The notes beneath the pieces were generated by a model that was given only the letters and a program-made list of their open reading frames with translations, did not search any database and was not told where the DNA came from. Shown here in pieces: positions 26,257-36,297 of a stretch of DNA of 64,000 nt (the first letter of the stretch is position 1; every line of letters starts with the position of its first letter). Source of the DNA: Arenimonas metalli CF5-1 (GTDB lineage Bacteria > Pseudomonadota > Gammaproteobacteria > Xanthomonadales > Xanthomonadaceae); the NCBI RefSeq assembly GCF_000747155.1, contig NZ_AVCK01000003.1:89020-153019 (forward strand). Reading direction: 5' to 3'. Made by a program: the position numbers and the translations under genes.

Positions 26257-27114
26257 ATGAAGCGCCTGCTGTCCTTCCTGCTCGTCCTCGCCCTCGCCGC
26301 CTGCAGCCAGGCGCCGTCCGAGCCGGCTGCCCCGGCCACCCCGGCTGAGCCGGCCGCCCCGACGGCTGAACCCGCGGCCGCGCCCGCCGCCGAGGCCGCC
26401 GCCCCGACCGACGCAGCGCCCGCCGCCCCCGCCGAGGGCGAGAACGCCGAAGCCCCGGCCGCCGATGCGGCCGCCGCCGCGGAAGCCGGCACCGACGCCC
26501 CGGTCGCCGAGCTGCCGGCCATGCCGGACCCGGCCAAGGCGCCGCGCGAGGGCACCGACTACGTCGTGCTCGCCGAGCCTCAGCCGACCTACACCACCGG
26601 CCCCGGCATCGAAGTGGCCGAGGTCTTCGCCTACACCTGCATCCACTGCGCCAACCTGCAGCCGACCCTCGACGCGTGGAAGCCGAACCTGGCCTCGGAC
26701 GTGCGCTTCGTCTACGTGCCGGCGGCCTTCGGCGGCCCCGGCGACAACTTCGCCCGCGGCTTCTTCGCCGCCGAAGCAATGGGCATCCTGGAAAAGACCC
26801 ACAACGCGACCTTCGACGCCTTCTTCGTGCAGCGGAAGTTCCAGACCGCGTCGCCGGAGGAAGTGGCCGACCACTACGCCAGCCTCGGCGCCGACCGCGA
26901 CACCTTCCTCTCCACCATGCAGAGCTTCGCGGTCACCGCGAAGCTCAACCGCGCCCGCCAGTTCGCGCTGCGCACCGGCGTGCAGGCCACGCCCACCGTC
27001 ATCATCGCCGGCAAGTACAGCGCCTCGATGACCGGCGACCGCGGCCCGGCCGGCCTGGTCGAGACCATCGACTGGCTGGTGCAGAAGGAACGCGCCGAAG
27101 CCGCACGTCGCTGA
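26257..27114 (+). CDS. DsbA-like thiol:disulfide interchange lipoprotein
   Basis: 285 residues. The N terminus MKRLLSFLLVLALAACSQ has a lipobox with C16 as the acylation site. A long Ala/Pro/Glu-rich linker (about 17-90) leads to a thioredoxin-like DsbA domain with the active site CIHC (C128-C131) in VFAYTCIHCANLQPTL and the cis-proline block GVQATPTVIIAGKY. It should introduce or shuffle disulfides in the periplasm while tethered to a membrane. The position after cytochrome c4 is typical for this family, and such DsbA genes are often linked to c-type cytochromes. A strong terminator follows. Confidence 0.88.
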   Translation: MKRLLSFLLVLALAACSQAPSEPAAPATPAEPAAPTAEPAAAPAAEAAAPTDAAPAAPAEGENAEAPAADAAAAAEAGTDAPVAELPAMPDPAKAPREGTDYVVLAEPQPTYTTGPGIEVAEVFAYTCIHCANLQPTLDAWKPNLASDVRFVYVPAAFGGPGDNFARGFFAAEAMGILEKTHNATFDAFFVQRKFQTASPEEVADHYASLGADRDTFLSTMQSFAVTAKLNRARQFALRTGVQATPTVIIAGKYSASMTGDRGPAGLVETIDWLVQKERAEAARR

Positions 27115-27139
27115 TCGTTCGCGACACGCGTCACATGCC

Positions 27140-27169
27140 CGGGGCCGCACTGCGGCCCCGTTCATTTTT
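27140..27169 (+). terminator. Intrinsic terminator after the DsbA-like gene
   Basis: A 10-bp perfect GC-rich stem (CGGGGCCGCA with TGCGGCCCCG, 27140-27160) around one base, followed by TTCATTTTT. Confidence 0.85.
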
Positions 27170-27208
27170 GGCCTTGTGATGGGGCGCGCACGGCCGCACC
27201 ATGCCGAC

Positions 27209-27988
27209 ATGGCCGCCAAGCCCAAACCTCCCGCGTCCACCCGCCCGCTGCGCCTGCTGAGCGCCAACATCCAGGCCGGCTCGAGCACGCGCGCCTACCG
27301 CGAGTACGTCACCCGCAGCTGGTCGCACGTGCTGCCCAACGGCAAGCGCCTCAACCTCGACAGCCTCGCCGCACTCGCCGAGCCCTTCGACCTCGTGGGC
27401 TTGCAGGAAAGCGATCCGGGCAGCCTGCGCTCGGGCTTCACCAACCAGGCCGACTACCTGGCCGAACGCGGCGGCTTCCCCTACTGGAGCCACCAGCCCA
27501 ACCGCCGAATCTCGCGCATCGCCGGCAGCGGCAACGCGCTGCTGAGCCGGCTGGAACCGAAGGAGCTGCTCGACTACGCCCTGCCCGGCCGCATCGCCGG
27601 CCGCGGGGTGCTGCTGGCGCGCTTCGGCGAGGGCGACACGGCCTGGGACCTGGCGGTCACGCATCTCTCGCTCGGGGCGAAGTCGCGCCAGCTGCAGTTG
27701 GGCTTCCTCGCCGACCTGCTCTCGGAATCACCACGGCTTGTGCTGATGGGCGACTTCAACTGCGATTTCGACGCTCCCGAGATGCGCGCGCTCTACCGGG
27801 AAACCAAACTCGAGCCACCTGCCGAGCGCATCGCGACCTTCCCCAGCTGGGCGCCGCAGCGCTGCCTCGACCACGTGCTGGTCGGCGGCCTCAAGATCAA
27901 CCACTACCAGGCCATCCCCGCCGCCGGCTCCGACCACATGGCCGTCGCCGTCGAACTCCAGGTCCCCACCGCCAAGCCCGTGACCTAG
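27209..27988 (+). CDS. Endonuclease/exonuclease/phosphatase family protein
   Basis: 259 residues of the EEP superfamily. Metal and phosphate motifs are LLSANIQAG (start of the domain), DLVGLQESD (catalytic Glu), VTHLSLGAKSRQLQ, LMGDFNCDF (Asn and Asp) and the final GSDHMAVAVEL (Asp-His pair). There is no signal peptide. The N-terminal tail KPKPPASTRP is basic. Substrates in this superfamily include DNA, RNA, phosphoinositides and sphingomyelin, and the sequence does not decide between them. The ATG at 27209 is preferred, but a GTG/ATG pair at 27176-27181 would add 11 residues. Confidence 0.85.
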   Translation: MAAKPKPPASTRPLRLLSANIQAGSSTRAYREYVTRSWSHVLPNGKRLNLDSLAALAEPFDLVGLQESDPGSLRSGFTNQADYLAERGGFPYWSHQPNRRISRIAGSGNALLSRLEPKELLDYALPGRIAGRGVLLARFGEGDTAWDLAVTHLSLGAKSRQLQLGFLADLLSESPRLVLMGDFNCDFDAPEMRALYRETKLEPPAERIATFPSWAPQRCLDHVLVGGLKINHYQAIPAAGSDHMAVAVELQVPTAKPVT

Positions 27989-27998
27989 AAAAGCGTTT

Positions 27999-28139
27999 GA
28001 CACGGATAAAAGCGGATGAACACGGATAAAGCGGAAGCTTGATTGGCTTCTCGCCGGATGCGGCGGCGTGCCTTGGCCAATATCCGATTGCCTTTGCTTT
28101 ATCTGTGTTCATCCGTGTTCATCCGCTTTTATCCGTGTC
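27999..28139. repeat. Inverted repeat of (A/G)CGGAT decamers, copy 3
   Basis: Imperfect arms of about 36 and 43 bp (27999-28034 and 28097-28139) around a 62-bp loop, with ACGGATAAAA, GCGGATGAAC and ACGGATAAAG units. It fills the convergent gap between the EEP gene and the TonB receptor gene, together with the terminator at 28185. Confidence 0.8.
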
Positions 28140-28184
28140 CAAATTTTTCTTTCTACGGACACGCCATAGCCCCCAAAATCCCGA

Positions 28185-28216
28185 CATGAAGAAAGGCCGC
28201 CCGAAGGCGGCCTTTC
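28185..28216 (-). terminator. Intrinsic terminator of the TonB receptor gene
   Basis: Read on the minus strand, an 11-bp stem (28206-28216 with 28191-28201) closes a stable TTCG tetraloop and is followed by TTCATG. It lies 24 bp after the receptor stop codon. Confidence 0.75.
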
Positions 28217-28239
28217 AAGGGTGACGCGGGGGAGGTGGA

Positions 28240-31137
28240 TCAGAAGCTGACTTCGCCGCGCAGGTAGAAGAAGCGGCCACCCGGGATGTCGTAGGTGGAG
28301 GCGTCGTAGCCGTTGAGCGAGCAGGACACGCAGATCGGCGGGTCCTTGTCGAACACGTTGTTGGCGCCGAAGGTCAGCTTCAGGTTGGCCAGGTCCTCGA
28401 ACTGGTAGCCCACCTGCAGGTCGCTGTAGGTGATCGCCTTTAGCACGTTGGTGTCGCGCGCCGGGTCCGAGCAGACCGAGAACGAGATCACGCGACCGCA
28501 GGACTCACGCAGCTCCGAGATGTGGCGGAAGGTCCAGGACGCCGACCACGGACCGTTGGCCCACTCGGTGGTGAGGTTGGAGGTCCAGTCCGGGATCGCA
28601 CTGTCCACGACCTCGCGGCCCGGTGCCTGCGGCTGCAGCTGGCCGGCGGCGCCGACCGCCTCGTAGCGGCCGACGAAGGTGTTGCGCCAGGCCATCTTCA
28701 CCTGGCCCCAGTCCTGCATCGGGAACACCCACGACAGGTCCACGTCCCAACCGTCGGTCTTGATCGAGCCGAGGTTGCTCAGGCGGTTGGCGAAGGCGTT
28801 GATGCCGCCGGTGGAGGCGCGGCTGATGCCCGAGCAGTACAGCGGGTCGAGCGTCTGCACGCACAGGTCGAGCTGGGTCTGGGCATCGATGGCCTGGATC
28901 GCGCCTTCGATCTCGTGCTTGTAGAAGGTGAACTCGAGGTCGACGCGATCGGCGATCGACGAATCCTCGAGGAAGGACGGGCTCCAGACGAAGCCGGCGG
29001 TGAAGCTGTCGGCGAACTCCGGCTCGAGCTGCTCGTTGCCGCCGGTGGTGACCGAGATCTGCGGGTTCGGCTGCACGTAGTTGCTGGGCACGCCGAGCGC
29101 CGCGCAGTTGGCGGCCAGCGACGGGTCGAGCAGCGGCGTGGTGCAGGGATCGTCGAGCTGGGCGTCGAAGCGGCTGGCGGAGCCGAACAGTTCGCCGATC
29201 GACGGGGCGCGGAAGCCCTCGGCGAAGCTGGCGCGCAGCACCAGTTCCTCGGCCACCTGCCAGCGCAGGCCGTACTTCGGCGTCACTTCGGAGATGCCGG
29301 TGCTGTAGTCGGAGTAGCGGCCGGCCAGCGTGAAGTCGAGGCGGCTGCCCTTCTCGGCGTTCGCGTACAGCGGCACGTTGAACTCGGCATAGACCTCGCT
29401 CACGTCGTACTTGCCCGCGGTCGGCAGCGACGGCACGCCGTTGTAGAAGCCGGCCACCGTCAGCGGATCGGGCTGGTAGGAGCCCTCGAGGCGGCGGTGC
29501 TCGACGCCCGCGGCGAAGTCGACCGAACCCGCGGGCAGCTCGAACAGGCTGCCGGACAGGTTGGCGGTGACCAGCGCCAGCTCGTTCCGGCTCTGGTCGC
29601 GCACCACCGGCGAGATGAAGGCCAGCATCTCCGGCGTGATCGTGCCCGGGCCGCCGAAGATGTTCAGCGGGGTGCAGCCGGCGACCGCGGCGCAGGCGGC
29701 GGGGTCGCCCAGCGCCAGCGCGATGTTGCGGATGTCGTAGCTGCCGAAGTTGGTCTGCTCGGCCTCGTTCTCGCTGAAGGCGACGTTGGCGTCCCAGTAG
29801 AAGCTGCGGCTGCCGGCGTCGAACACGCCCTCCAGGCCGGCGCCGACATACCAGGTGTCGACGTCCTGTTCGAAGATGCGCGGACCCCCCTCGACCGGGC
29901 GGCGGCCGATCAGGATCAGGTTGCGGTCGGCTTCGGGCGTCGTCAGGCGGCCGTCGAGGTCGAAGCCGAACGGGTTGAACGGGTTCAGGCCGGAAATGAA
30001 GATGTTGTCGGCCAGCGGGTTGCCGGTGCCGGCCTCGGGGCCGAGGAAGATCGGCTCGGGCGCCGCCTGGTTGGTCGACTGGCGGCGGTTGAACAGCACC
30101 TTGGCGTAGCCGCTGACCGCATCGGTGAACTGGAACCGGCCCTGGCCGAACACGCCGGTGCGCTCGGACGGCGTCAGCAGCAGGTTGAACTGCGAGAAGT
30201 TGAAGCGGTCGGCGGTGGTGAAGCAGTGGTAGTCATCGGTGCGCACGCAGCCGACCTGGGTCGGGTCGTACACCGGGTCGCTGACGCCGGTGTTGGGCGT
30301 GACGTCGATGGTCCGGCCGGTGTTCGGGTCGGTGATGATGAAGCGGCCGGTGGGCGTGCCCGAGCTGCCAAAGGCGACGCCGGTGCCCGGCACCGGGAAC
30401 GAGGACTGCTCGCGGTCGCGCGAGAAGATCACGTCCTGGTCGGTGTGGCTGATGCCCACGAACACGCTGGCGCGGTCGCTGCTCTTGCCCCAGGCGAAGT
30501 CGATGCTGGAGGTGGCGCCGTCGCCCTCGCCGTATTCGCCGTACTGCGCGCTCAGCGAGATGCCGTCGAAATCCTTGCGGGTGATGATGTTCACCACGCC
30601 GGCGATGGCATCCGAGCCGTACAGCGAGGACGCGCCGTCCTCGAGCACTTCGATGCGCTCGATGATGGCCAGCGGGATGGTGTTGAGGTCGGTGGCGGCA
30701 CCGACGCCGGAGGCCGAGGCCTCGTTGACCCAGCGGATGCCGTCCACCAGCACGAGGACGCGCTTGGCGCCGAGGTGGCGCAGGTCGGCCTGCGCGGAAC
30801 CCGCGCCGACGCCGCTGCCGTCCGGCGGGAAGCCGAAGTTGCCGCTGGAGTTGAACTTGGTGTTGAGCGCCGAGCCCGAGCCAGTGAGGGACTGGACCAG
30901 GTCGCCGACCGAGGTGAGGCCGCTGCGGTCGATGTCGGCGCGCGTGATGCGCTGCACGGGCACCAGGCCCTCGGCTTCGGCGGTGCGGATGCGGGTGCCG
31001 GTGACTTCGATGCGGTCGAGGGTCTGGACGCCTTCTTCTTCGCTGCTGTCCTGCGCGGTCGCGGCGAGCGGCAGCGCCGCCAGCAGCAACGCGCCGCGAA
31101 CCGCCAGGCTCAGGCGGGAGGTACGGGTGCTCTTCAT
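28240..31137 (-). CDS. TonB-dependent outer-membrane receptor
   Basis: 965 residues with a signal peptide ([20 protein letters not shown], cleaved near ATAQ-D). The plug domain starts with [18 protein letters not shown], as in the large Oar/CirA-like receptors of Xanthomonadales, and includes the [10 protein letters not shown] and [20 protein letters not shown] blocks. The 22-strand barrel follows and ends in phenylalanine (GEVSF), the outer-membrane insertion signal. It contains several cysteine pairs in external loops (for example CTTP, CAALG, CVQT, CSG). The ligand is unknown; peptides or oligosaccharides are usual for this class. No TonB, ExbB or regulator gene is adjacent. I chose the ATG at 31137 because it starts the signal peptide. 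Confidence 0.92.
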   Translation of the reverse strand: MKSTRTSRLSLAVRGALLLAALPLAATAQDSSEEEGVQTLDRIEVTGTRIRTAEAEGLVPVQRITRADIDRSGLTSVGDLVQSLTGSGSALNTKFNSSGNFGFPPDGSGVGAGSAQADLRHLGAKRVLVLVDGIRWVNEASASGVGAATDLNTIPLAIIERIEVLEDGASSLYGSDAIAGVVNIITRKDFDGISLSAQYGEYGEGDGATSSIDFAWGKSSDRASVFVGISHTDQDVIFSRDREQSSFPVPGTGVAFGSSGTPTGRFIITDPNTGRTIDVTPNTGVSDPVYDPTQVGCVRTDDYHCFTTADRFNFSQFNLLLTPSERTGVFGQGRFQFTDAVSGYAKVLFNRRQSTNQAAPEPIFLGPEAGTGNPLADNIFISGLNPFNPFGFDLDGRLTTPEADRNLILIGRRPVEGGPRIFEQDVDTWYVGAGLEGVFDAGSRSFYWDANVAFSENEAEQTNFGSYDIRNIALALGDPAACAAVAGCTPLNIFGGPGTITPEMLAFISPVVRDQSRNELALVTANLSGSLFELPAGSVDFAAGVEHRRLEGSYQPDPLTVAGFYNGVPSLPTAGKYDVSEVYAEFNVPLYANAEKGSRLDFTLAGRYSDYSTGISEVTPKYGLRWQVAEELVLRASFAEGFRAPSIGELFGSASRFDAQLDDPCTTPLLDPSLAANCAALGVPSNYVQPNPQISVTTGGNEQLEPEFADSFTAGFVWSPSFLEDSSIADRVDLEFTFYKHEIEGAIQAIDAQTQLDLCVQTLDPLYCSGISRASTGGINAFANRLSNLGSIKTDGWDVDLSWVFPMQDWGQVKMAWRNTFVGRYEAVGAAGQLQPQAPGREVVDSAIPDWTSNLTTEWANGPWSASWTFRHISELRESCGRVISFSVCSDPARDTNVLKAITYSDLQVGYQFEDLANLKLTFGANNVFDKDPPICVSCSLNGYDASTYDIPGGRFFYLRGEVSF

Positions 31138-31198
31138 GGTGGTCCCCAAGGGTTGGTGGGACCGGCGCCTTGCCCCCAATGCGCCGGCTCGGGACCAG

Positions 31199-31226
31199 AT
31201 GTAAAGAGTTTGTGACAGCCCAACAA
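31199..31226 (-). promoter_or_regulatory. Possible promoter of the TonB receptor gene
   Basis: On the minus strand TTGTTG (31226-31221), a 16-bp spacer and TTACAT (31204-31199). The 62-nt leader to the ATG at 31137 contains a 7-bp GC stem (31162-31168 with 31181-31187). A TCACTA-n7-TAGTGA dyad lies just upstream at 31236-31254. No site has an assigned regulator. Confidence 0.35.
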
Positions 31227-31255
31227 GCCACGAAATCACTAACGTTGGTAGTGAA

Positions 31256-32065
31256 TTAAACGCCCCCGCCGCCCGCGGCCAGGCTGGCCCCGACCATCGC
31301 CAGGAAGGCCGCGAACAGGCGCTTGAGGGCCTGCCCGCTGATGCGGTGCGCCAGCCGGGTGCCCAGCGGCGCCGTCAGCACCGAGGCCAGGGCCAGCGCG
31401 ACGGCGGCGGGCAGGTACACGTAGCCCCAGCTGCCGGCCGGCAGCGCGCCGGGCGCCGGGCCATGCAGGGCGTAGCCGGCGGCGCTGGCGAGGGCAATGG
31501 CCACGCCGCAGGCGCTGGAGGTGCCGACCGCCCGGACCGGCCGCACGCCGCGCCAGACCAGCAGGGGCACGGTCATGCTGCCGCCGCCGATACCGACGAG
31601 GGCGGATATCGCACCGATCACGCCGCCAGCGGCTGAATAGCCCGGCCCGCGCGGCGCGTCCGGGCGCTCGGCCCGCGAGCGCGGCCAGTCCAGCACCAGC
31701 TGCGCCGCGGCCAGGAAGCAGTAGGCGGCGATGCCGGCCCGCAGCAAGCCGCCGTCCAGGCGCGTGGCCAGCAGGCTGCCCAGCCAGCCGCCCACCAGCA
31801 CGCCGGGCACCAGCCAGGCCACGGTGGGCCACAGCACGCTGCCGCGGCGGTGGTGCGCCCGCGCCGAGGACAGGCCGGTCAGCACGATGCTCGCCAGCGC
31901 GGTGGCCAAGGCCACGTGCACCGCCAGCGCGGGCGGCACGCCCTGGGCCGGCAACAGCCACACCAGCGCCGCCACCAGCACCAACCCGCCGCCGATGCCG
32001 AGCAGGCCCGCCAGCACGCCCGCGACCGCGCCCAGCGCGAGGTAGAGACCCCAGTCCAGGCTCAT
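31256..32065 (-). CDS. TSUP/TauE-SafE family membrane transporter
   Basis: 269 residues with about eight membrane segments. The first helix region (LALGAVAGVLAGLLGIGGGLVLV, read in part) and its internal repeat (AISALVGIGGGSMTVPLL) carry the two GIGGG signatures of the TSUP family, once annotated DUF81. Family members export or import sulfite, sulfoacetate and related organosulfonates. Nothing nearby identifies the substrate. It starts 43 bp from the divergent lytic transglycosylase gene and ends 118 bp upstream of the TonB receptor start on the same strand. Confidence 0.88.
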   Translation of the reverse strand: MSLDWGLYLALGAVAGVLAGLLGIGGGLVLVAALVWLLPAQGVPPALAVHVALATALASIVLTGLSSARAHHRRGSVLWPTVAWLVPGVLVGGWLGSLLATRLDGGLLRAGIAAYCFLAAAQLVLDWPRSRAERPDAPRGPGYSAAGGVIGAISALVGIGGGSMTVPLLVWRGVRPVRAVGTSSACGVAIALASAAGYALHGPAPGALPAGSWGYVYLPAAVALALASVLTAPLGTRLAHRISGQALKRLFAAFLAMVGASLAAGGGGV

Positions 32066-32108
32066 GCCGCCGCCGGGTAATCAGGCGCCATGGGCTAGAC
32101 TCATCGGC

Positions 32109-34082
32109 ATGTCGCTGCGATTTTTCATGATCTTCCTGCTGCTGGGCCTGCCCGCGACCGCACGGCCGCAGGCGGCGCCGGCCGACCTCTCGGCGCAGCG
32201 CCCGCTCATCGTCGGTGGTTTCCAGCTCGCCGAGCAAGGGCGCCTGAACGCCAGCGACGCCGCGCGCCTGGCCAGCCACCCGCTGCACGGCTGGGTCGAG
32301 GCCACGCTGTGGCGCAAGCGCATCGCCACCGCGGGCGCCGGCGACATCCGCACGGTGCTGGCGCGCCACGACGGCCAGCCCGCCGCCGACTGGCTGCGCG
32401 AAGCCTGGCTGGTCGAGCTGGCGCGGCGCAAGGAATGGACCACGTTCCGCGCCGACTACCGCCCGATGGCGACGGCCGAGCTGCGCTGCGCCGACCTGGC
32501 GGCGCGCCTGGCCACCGGTGCCTCGGATGCGGCCTGGGAAACCGAAGTCCAGGCGATGTGGCTCACCGGCAGCGGCCTGCCCGCCTACTGCGACGCCCCG
32601 TTCGCGGCCCTGCAGGCGCGCGGCAAGCTGGGCGAGGACTTGCGCTGGCAGCGCATCGAGCTGGCGCTGGCCGAGGGCCAGTCGGCGCTGGCGCGCTTCC
32701 TGGCGCGCAGCCTGTCGGCCAGCGCGGCGGCGCTCGCCAACAGCTATGCCGATTTCGTCGACGCGCCGCACGCCCGCACCGCGGCCTGGCCGCGCGATGC
32801 GCGCAGCCGCCGCATCGCCGCCGAGGGCTTGGCCCGGCTCGCACGCCGCGATCCCGAGGCTGCGCGCCAGCAGCTGGCCACGCTCGCGCCGGCGCTGGAC
32901 CTGGATGAAGCGCAGCGCGGCAAGGTGCTCTACCAGGTCGCGCTGTGGACGGTGGCGTCCTACCTGCCCGGCTCGGCCGACCGCCTGGCCGAAGTGCCCG
33001 ACAGCGCCTACGACGAACGCCTGCACGAATGGCGCGTGCGCGAGGCGATGAGCCGGCATGACACGGCCGCCGCGCTCGCCGCGCTTGAGCGCATGCCGGC
33101 GGTGCAGCGCGCCGATCCGCGCTGGCAATACTTCGAAGCGCGCCTGCGCGAGCGCAACAAGGAACGCGACCGCGCCCGCACGCTGTACGCGCAGGCCGCC
33201 AACACCGCCACCTTCCACGGCTTCCTCGCCGCCGACCGGCTGAAGCTGCCGTACGCACTGTGCCCGCTGGAGCCGTCGACCGACGCCGCATTGCGGCAGC
33301 GGGTGGCGGCGAACCCGGGCCTGGTGCGCGCGCTCGAGCTCTATCGCCTGGACCGCCTGGGCCTGGCGATCCGCGAGTGGGCCGCGCTGCTGCGCGGCCT
33401 CGGCGAGGCCGAGCGCTACGTCGCCATCGATTTCGCGGTCGATGCCGGCTGGCACGACCGCGGCGTGTTCACCATCGGCGAGGCGCCCGATGCGCTGCGC
33501 TACTACGGCCTGCGCTTCCCGCTGCCGCACGAGCGCACGATCCGCCGCGAGGCGCGCAAGCACGCACTGGACCCGGCCTGGGTGGCGGCGCAGACGCGGG
33601 CCGAGAGTGCGTTCATGGCGCGCGCGCGTTCGCCGGCCAATGCGCGCGGGCTGATGCAGCTGCTGCCCACCACCGCCGACATGACCGCGAAACGCCAGGG
33701 CATTGCCTACCGCGGCGTGGACAGCCTGTACGACCCGGACATCAACATCATCCTGGGCACGGCCCACCTGCGTTTCGAGCTCGACCAGCAGCGGGGCCTG
33801 CCCTACCAGGCCATCGCCGCCTACAATGCCGGGCCCACGCCCGTGGCCCGCTGGAACCGCGATCGTCCCGGCTTCGAGCCCGATTTCTGGATCGAGACCG
33901 TGACCTACAAGGAAACCCGCGACTACGTGGCCCGGGTGCTGGCCTTCAGCGTCATCTACGATTGGCGCCTGGACGGCGACGCGGTGCCGGTGACCGAGCG
34001 CATGCTCGGCCGCACCGTCAACGCGGCGTCCCGGCGCAAGTTCCATTGCCCCACCCCTTCGAGCGCACCGAACACGCCATGA
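32109..34082 (+). CDS. slt: Soluble lytic murein transglycosylase, Slt70 type
   Basis: 657 residues with a signal peptide (MSLRFFMIFLLLGLPATARP), acting on peptidoglycan in the periplasm. The long alpha-superhelical part (about 30-470) is the Slt70 U-domain. The C-terminal SLT domain has the catalytic E499 in TRAESAFMARARS, then ARGLMQLLPTTA and IAAYNAGPTPVARW. It cleaves the MurNAc-GlcNAc bond to leave 1,6-anhydro ends. A TAGACT -10-like hexamer lies 7 bases before the ATG, so the message may be leaderless. The gene overlaps the next one by ATGA. Confidence 0.92.
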   Translation: MSLRFFMIFLLLGLPATARPQAAPADLSAQRPLIVGGFQLAEQGRLNASDAARLASHPLHGWVEATLWRKRIATAGAGDIRTVLARHDGQPAADWLREAWLVELARRKEWTTFRADYRPMATAELRCADLAARLATGASDAAWETEVQAMWLTGSGLPAYCDAPFAALQARGKLGEDLRWQRIELALAEGQSALARFLARSLSASAAALANSYADFVDAPHARTAAWPRDARSRRIAAEGLARLARRDPEAARQQLATLAPALDLDEAQRGKVLYQVALWTVASYLPGSADRLAEVPDSAYDERLHEWRVREAMSRHDTAAALAALERMPAVQRADPRWQYFEARLRERNKERDRARTLYAQAANTATFHGFLAADRLKLPYALCPLEPSTDAALRQRVAANPGLVRALELYRLDRLGLAIREWAALLRGLGEAERYVAIDFAVDAGWHDRGVFTIGEAPDALRYYGLRFPLPHERTIRREARKHALDPAWVAAQTRAESAFMARARSPANARGLMQLLPTTADMTAKRQGIAYRGVDSLYDPDINIILGTAHLRFELDQQRGLPYQAIAAYNAGPTPVARWNRDRPGFEPDFWIETVTYKETRDYVARVLAFSVIYDWRLDGDAVPVTERMLGRTVNAASRRKFHCPTPSSAPNTP

Positions 34083-35020
34083 TCCGTCAAAACATCGTCA
34101 TCCTCGGGGGCACCGGCTTCGTCGGCCGGCACCTGGTGGCCCGCCTGGCCGCCGACGGCCACGCCGTCACGCTGCTGAGCCGCAACCTGGCCAGCCATCA
34201 TGACCGGCTGCTTCCGCCCGGCGTGGTGCTGCGCGAGGTGGACGTCTACGACCCGACGGTGCTGCGCCAGGCCTTCACCGGCGCCGATGCGGTCATCAAC
34301 CTGGTCGGCATCCTCAACGAGGCCGGCGACAGCGGCCGCGGCTTCCGCCGCGCGCACGTCGAGCTGACCAAGCTGGTGGTCGCGGCGATGCAGCTGGCCG
34401 GCACCCGCCGCCTGCTGCAGATGAGCTCGCTCAACGCCGGCCGTGGCCAGAGCCATTACCTGAAGTCGCGCGGCGAGGCCGAGGCGGCGGTGAAGGCCTC
34501 GGGCCTGGACTGGACGATCTTCGAGCCCTCGGTGATCTTCGGCCACGGCGACGGGCTGTTCTGCCGCTTCGCGCAACTGCTCAAGCTGGCGCCGGTGCTG
34601 CCGCTGGCGCGCGCGGGCTGCAAGTTCGCGCCGGTGTACGTGGGCGACGTGGTCGAGGCCTTCGTGCGCGCGCTGGGCAACCGCCGCAGCATCGGCGAGG
34701 TCTACGAGCTGTACGGGCCGGAAGTGTTCACCATGGCCGAGATCGTGAAGATGACCGCGAAGGCGCGCGGGCTGACGCGCCTCGTGGTGCCGCTGCCCGA
34801 CCTGCTGGGCCGGCTGCAGGGCTTCGTGTTCGATTTCGTGCCGGGCAAGCCGTTCTCGTCCGACAACTTCCGCTCGCTGGCCACCGATTCCGTCGGCGGC
34901 ATCGATGGCCTGCACCGCCTGGGCATCGTGCCCACGCGCGTGGGCGCCAAGCTGCCGGAGATCCTGGGCCACTTCGACGACCGCCAGACGCGCTACGCGC
35001 GCTACCGCGCCGCGCGCTGA
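34079..35020 (+). CDS. NAD(P)-binding protein, complex I NDUFA9-like
   Basis: 313 residues of the atypical short-chain dehydrogenase fold. The N-terminal dinucleotide site is [44 protein letters not shown] (the Tyr/Lys pair Y-x3-R is altered from the classic YxxxK) and the C-terminal region point to the NDUFA9-like subfamily. Bacterial members are linked to quinone or respiratory-complex function, but their activity is not settled. It overlaps the end of slt (ATGA) and precedes cca by one base, so slt, this gene and cca probably form one operon. Confidence 0.85.
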   Translation: MIRQNIVILGGTGFVGRHLVARLAADGHAVTLLSRNLASHHDRLLPPGVVLREVDVYDPTVLRQAFTGADAVINLVGILNEAGDSGRGFRRAHVELTKLVVAAMQLAGTRRLLQMSSLNAGRGQSHYLKSRGEAEAAVKASGLDWTIFEPSVIFGHGDGLFCRFAQLLKLAPVLPLARAGCKFAPVYVGDVVEAFVRALGNRRSIGEVYELYGPEVFTMAEIVKMTAKARGLTRLVVPLPDLLGRLQGFVFDFVPGKPFSSDNFRSLATDSVGGIDGLHRLGIVPTRVGAKLPEILGHFDDRQTRYARYRAAR

Positions 35021-35021
35021 C

Positions 35022-36248
35022 ATGAAGGCCTACCGGGTCGGCGGCGCCGTGCGTGACCGGCTGCTGGGCCTGCCGGGCGGCGACCGCGACTGGGTGGTGG
35101 TGGGCTCGACGCCCGAGGAGATGGTGCGCGCCGGCTTCCTGCCCGTGGGCAAGGATTTCCCGGTCTTCCTGCACCCGGCCACCAAGGAAGAACACGCGCT
35201 CGCCCGCACCGAGCGCAAGACCGCGCCGGGCTACCGTGGCTTCACTTTCCACGCCGATGCCTCGGTGACGCTCGAGGACGACCTGGCGCGGCGCGACTTC
35301 ACCATCAACGCCATCGCCGAGGACGACGAGGGCGTGCTCACCGATCCGTTCGGCGGCCGCGCGGACATCGAGGCGCGCGTGCTGCGGCACGTTTCGCCCG
35401 CCTTTGCCGAGGATCCCGTGCGGATCCTGCGCGCCGCCCGCTTCCTGGCGCGCTTCGCGCCGCTGGGCTTCACGGTGGCGCCGGAAACGCTGGCGCTGAT
35501 GCGCGGCATGGTGGCCGCGGGCGAAGTGGACCACCTCGTTCCCGAACGTGTCTGGCAGGAGCTGAAGAAGGCGCTGGAGATGCCGCGCCCCTCGGCCGCG
35601 ATCGCGCTGCTGCGCGAATGCGGCGCGCTGGCGAAGCTGCTGCCGGAAGTGGACGCGCTGTACGGCGTGCCGCAGCGCCCCGAATACCACCCGGAAGTGG
35701 ACACCGGCGTGCACGTGCAGATGGTGCTGGACATGGCGGCGCGGCTGGCGCCGGGCGACGCGCTGCTCGGTTTCTGCGCGCTCACGCACGACCTCGGCAA
35801 GGCGCTGACGCCGAAGGCCGAGCTGCCGAAACACATCGGCCACGAACACAGCGGCGTGCGGCCGCTGCGCGCGGTGTGCGCGCGCTACAAGGTGCCGGCC
35901 GAGTTCGCCGCCATGGCCGAGATCGTGTGCCGCGAGCACCTCAACGTGCACCGGCTGGCCGAACTGCGGCCCGAGACCGTGCACGACCTGATCGCGCGCT
36001 GCGACGGCTTCCGCAAGCCCGAGCGCATCCCGCTGCTGGCGCTGGCCTGCGAGGCCGACAAGCGCGGGCGGCTGGGGCGCGAGGAAGAACCGTATCCGCC
36101 GGGCGCGCTGCTGCTACGGCTGCACGTGGCGGCACAGGCGATTTCGGCCGGGCACGCGGTGGCGAACGGGCTGCAGGGGCCGGCAGTGGGGGAGTGGCTG
36201 CGCAAGGCGCGCATTGCGGCGATCGAGAGCGAGAAGCATCGGGACTGA
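35022..36248 (+). CDS. cca: tRNA CCA-adding enzyme (multifunctional, class II)
   Basis: Adds or repairs the 3' CCA of tRNA. The 408 residues match E. coli Cca (412). Motifs are [19 protein letters not shown] (the metal-binding DxD), [22 protein letters not shown] and an HD phosphodiesterase domain ([31 protein letters not shown]). It begins one base after the upstream stop. The last codons and the TGA stop (KHRD-stop, 36237-36248) lie inside a REP-like palindrome, so the gene's original end has been replaced or extended by the repeat. The family C terminus is variable, so function should survive. Confidence 0.93.
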   Translation: MKAYRVGGAVRDRLLGLPGGDRDWVVVGSTPEEMVRAGFLPVGKDFPVFLHPATKEEHALARTERKTAPGYRGFTFHADASVTLEDDLARRDFTINAIAEDDEGVLTDPFGGRADIEARVLRHVSPAFAEDPVRILRAARFLARFAPLGFTVAPETLALMRGMVAAGEVDHLVPERVWQELKKALEMPRPSAAIALLRECGALAKLLPEVDALYGVPQRPEYHPEVDTGVHVQMVLDMAARLAPGDALLGFCALTHDLGKALTPKAELPKHIGHEHSGVRPLRAVCARYKVPAEFAAMAEIVCREHLNVHRLAELRPETVHDLIARCDGFRKPERIPLLALACEADKRGRLGREEEPYPPGALLLRLHVAAQAISAGHAVANGLQGPAVGEWLRKARIAAIESEKHRD

Positions 36249-36297
36249 AGTCCCTCCCACACGCGGCTTCCTGTGGGAGGGACTTCAGTCCCGATGC
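36236..36297. repeat. REP-like palindrome supplying two stop codons, locus 4
   Basis: 26-bp perfect arms (36236-36261 and 36272-36297) around 10 bases, in the GTGGGAGGGACTTCAGTCCC version, with GCATCGGG outermost. The TGA of cca (36246-36248) and the TGA of the convergent vanZ gene (36285-36287) are the same repeat triplet in mirror image. Confidence 0.9.
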
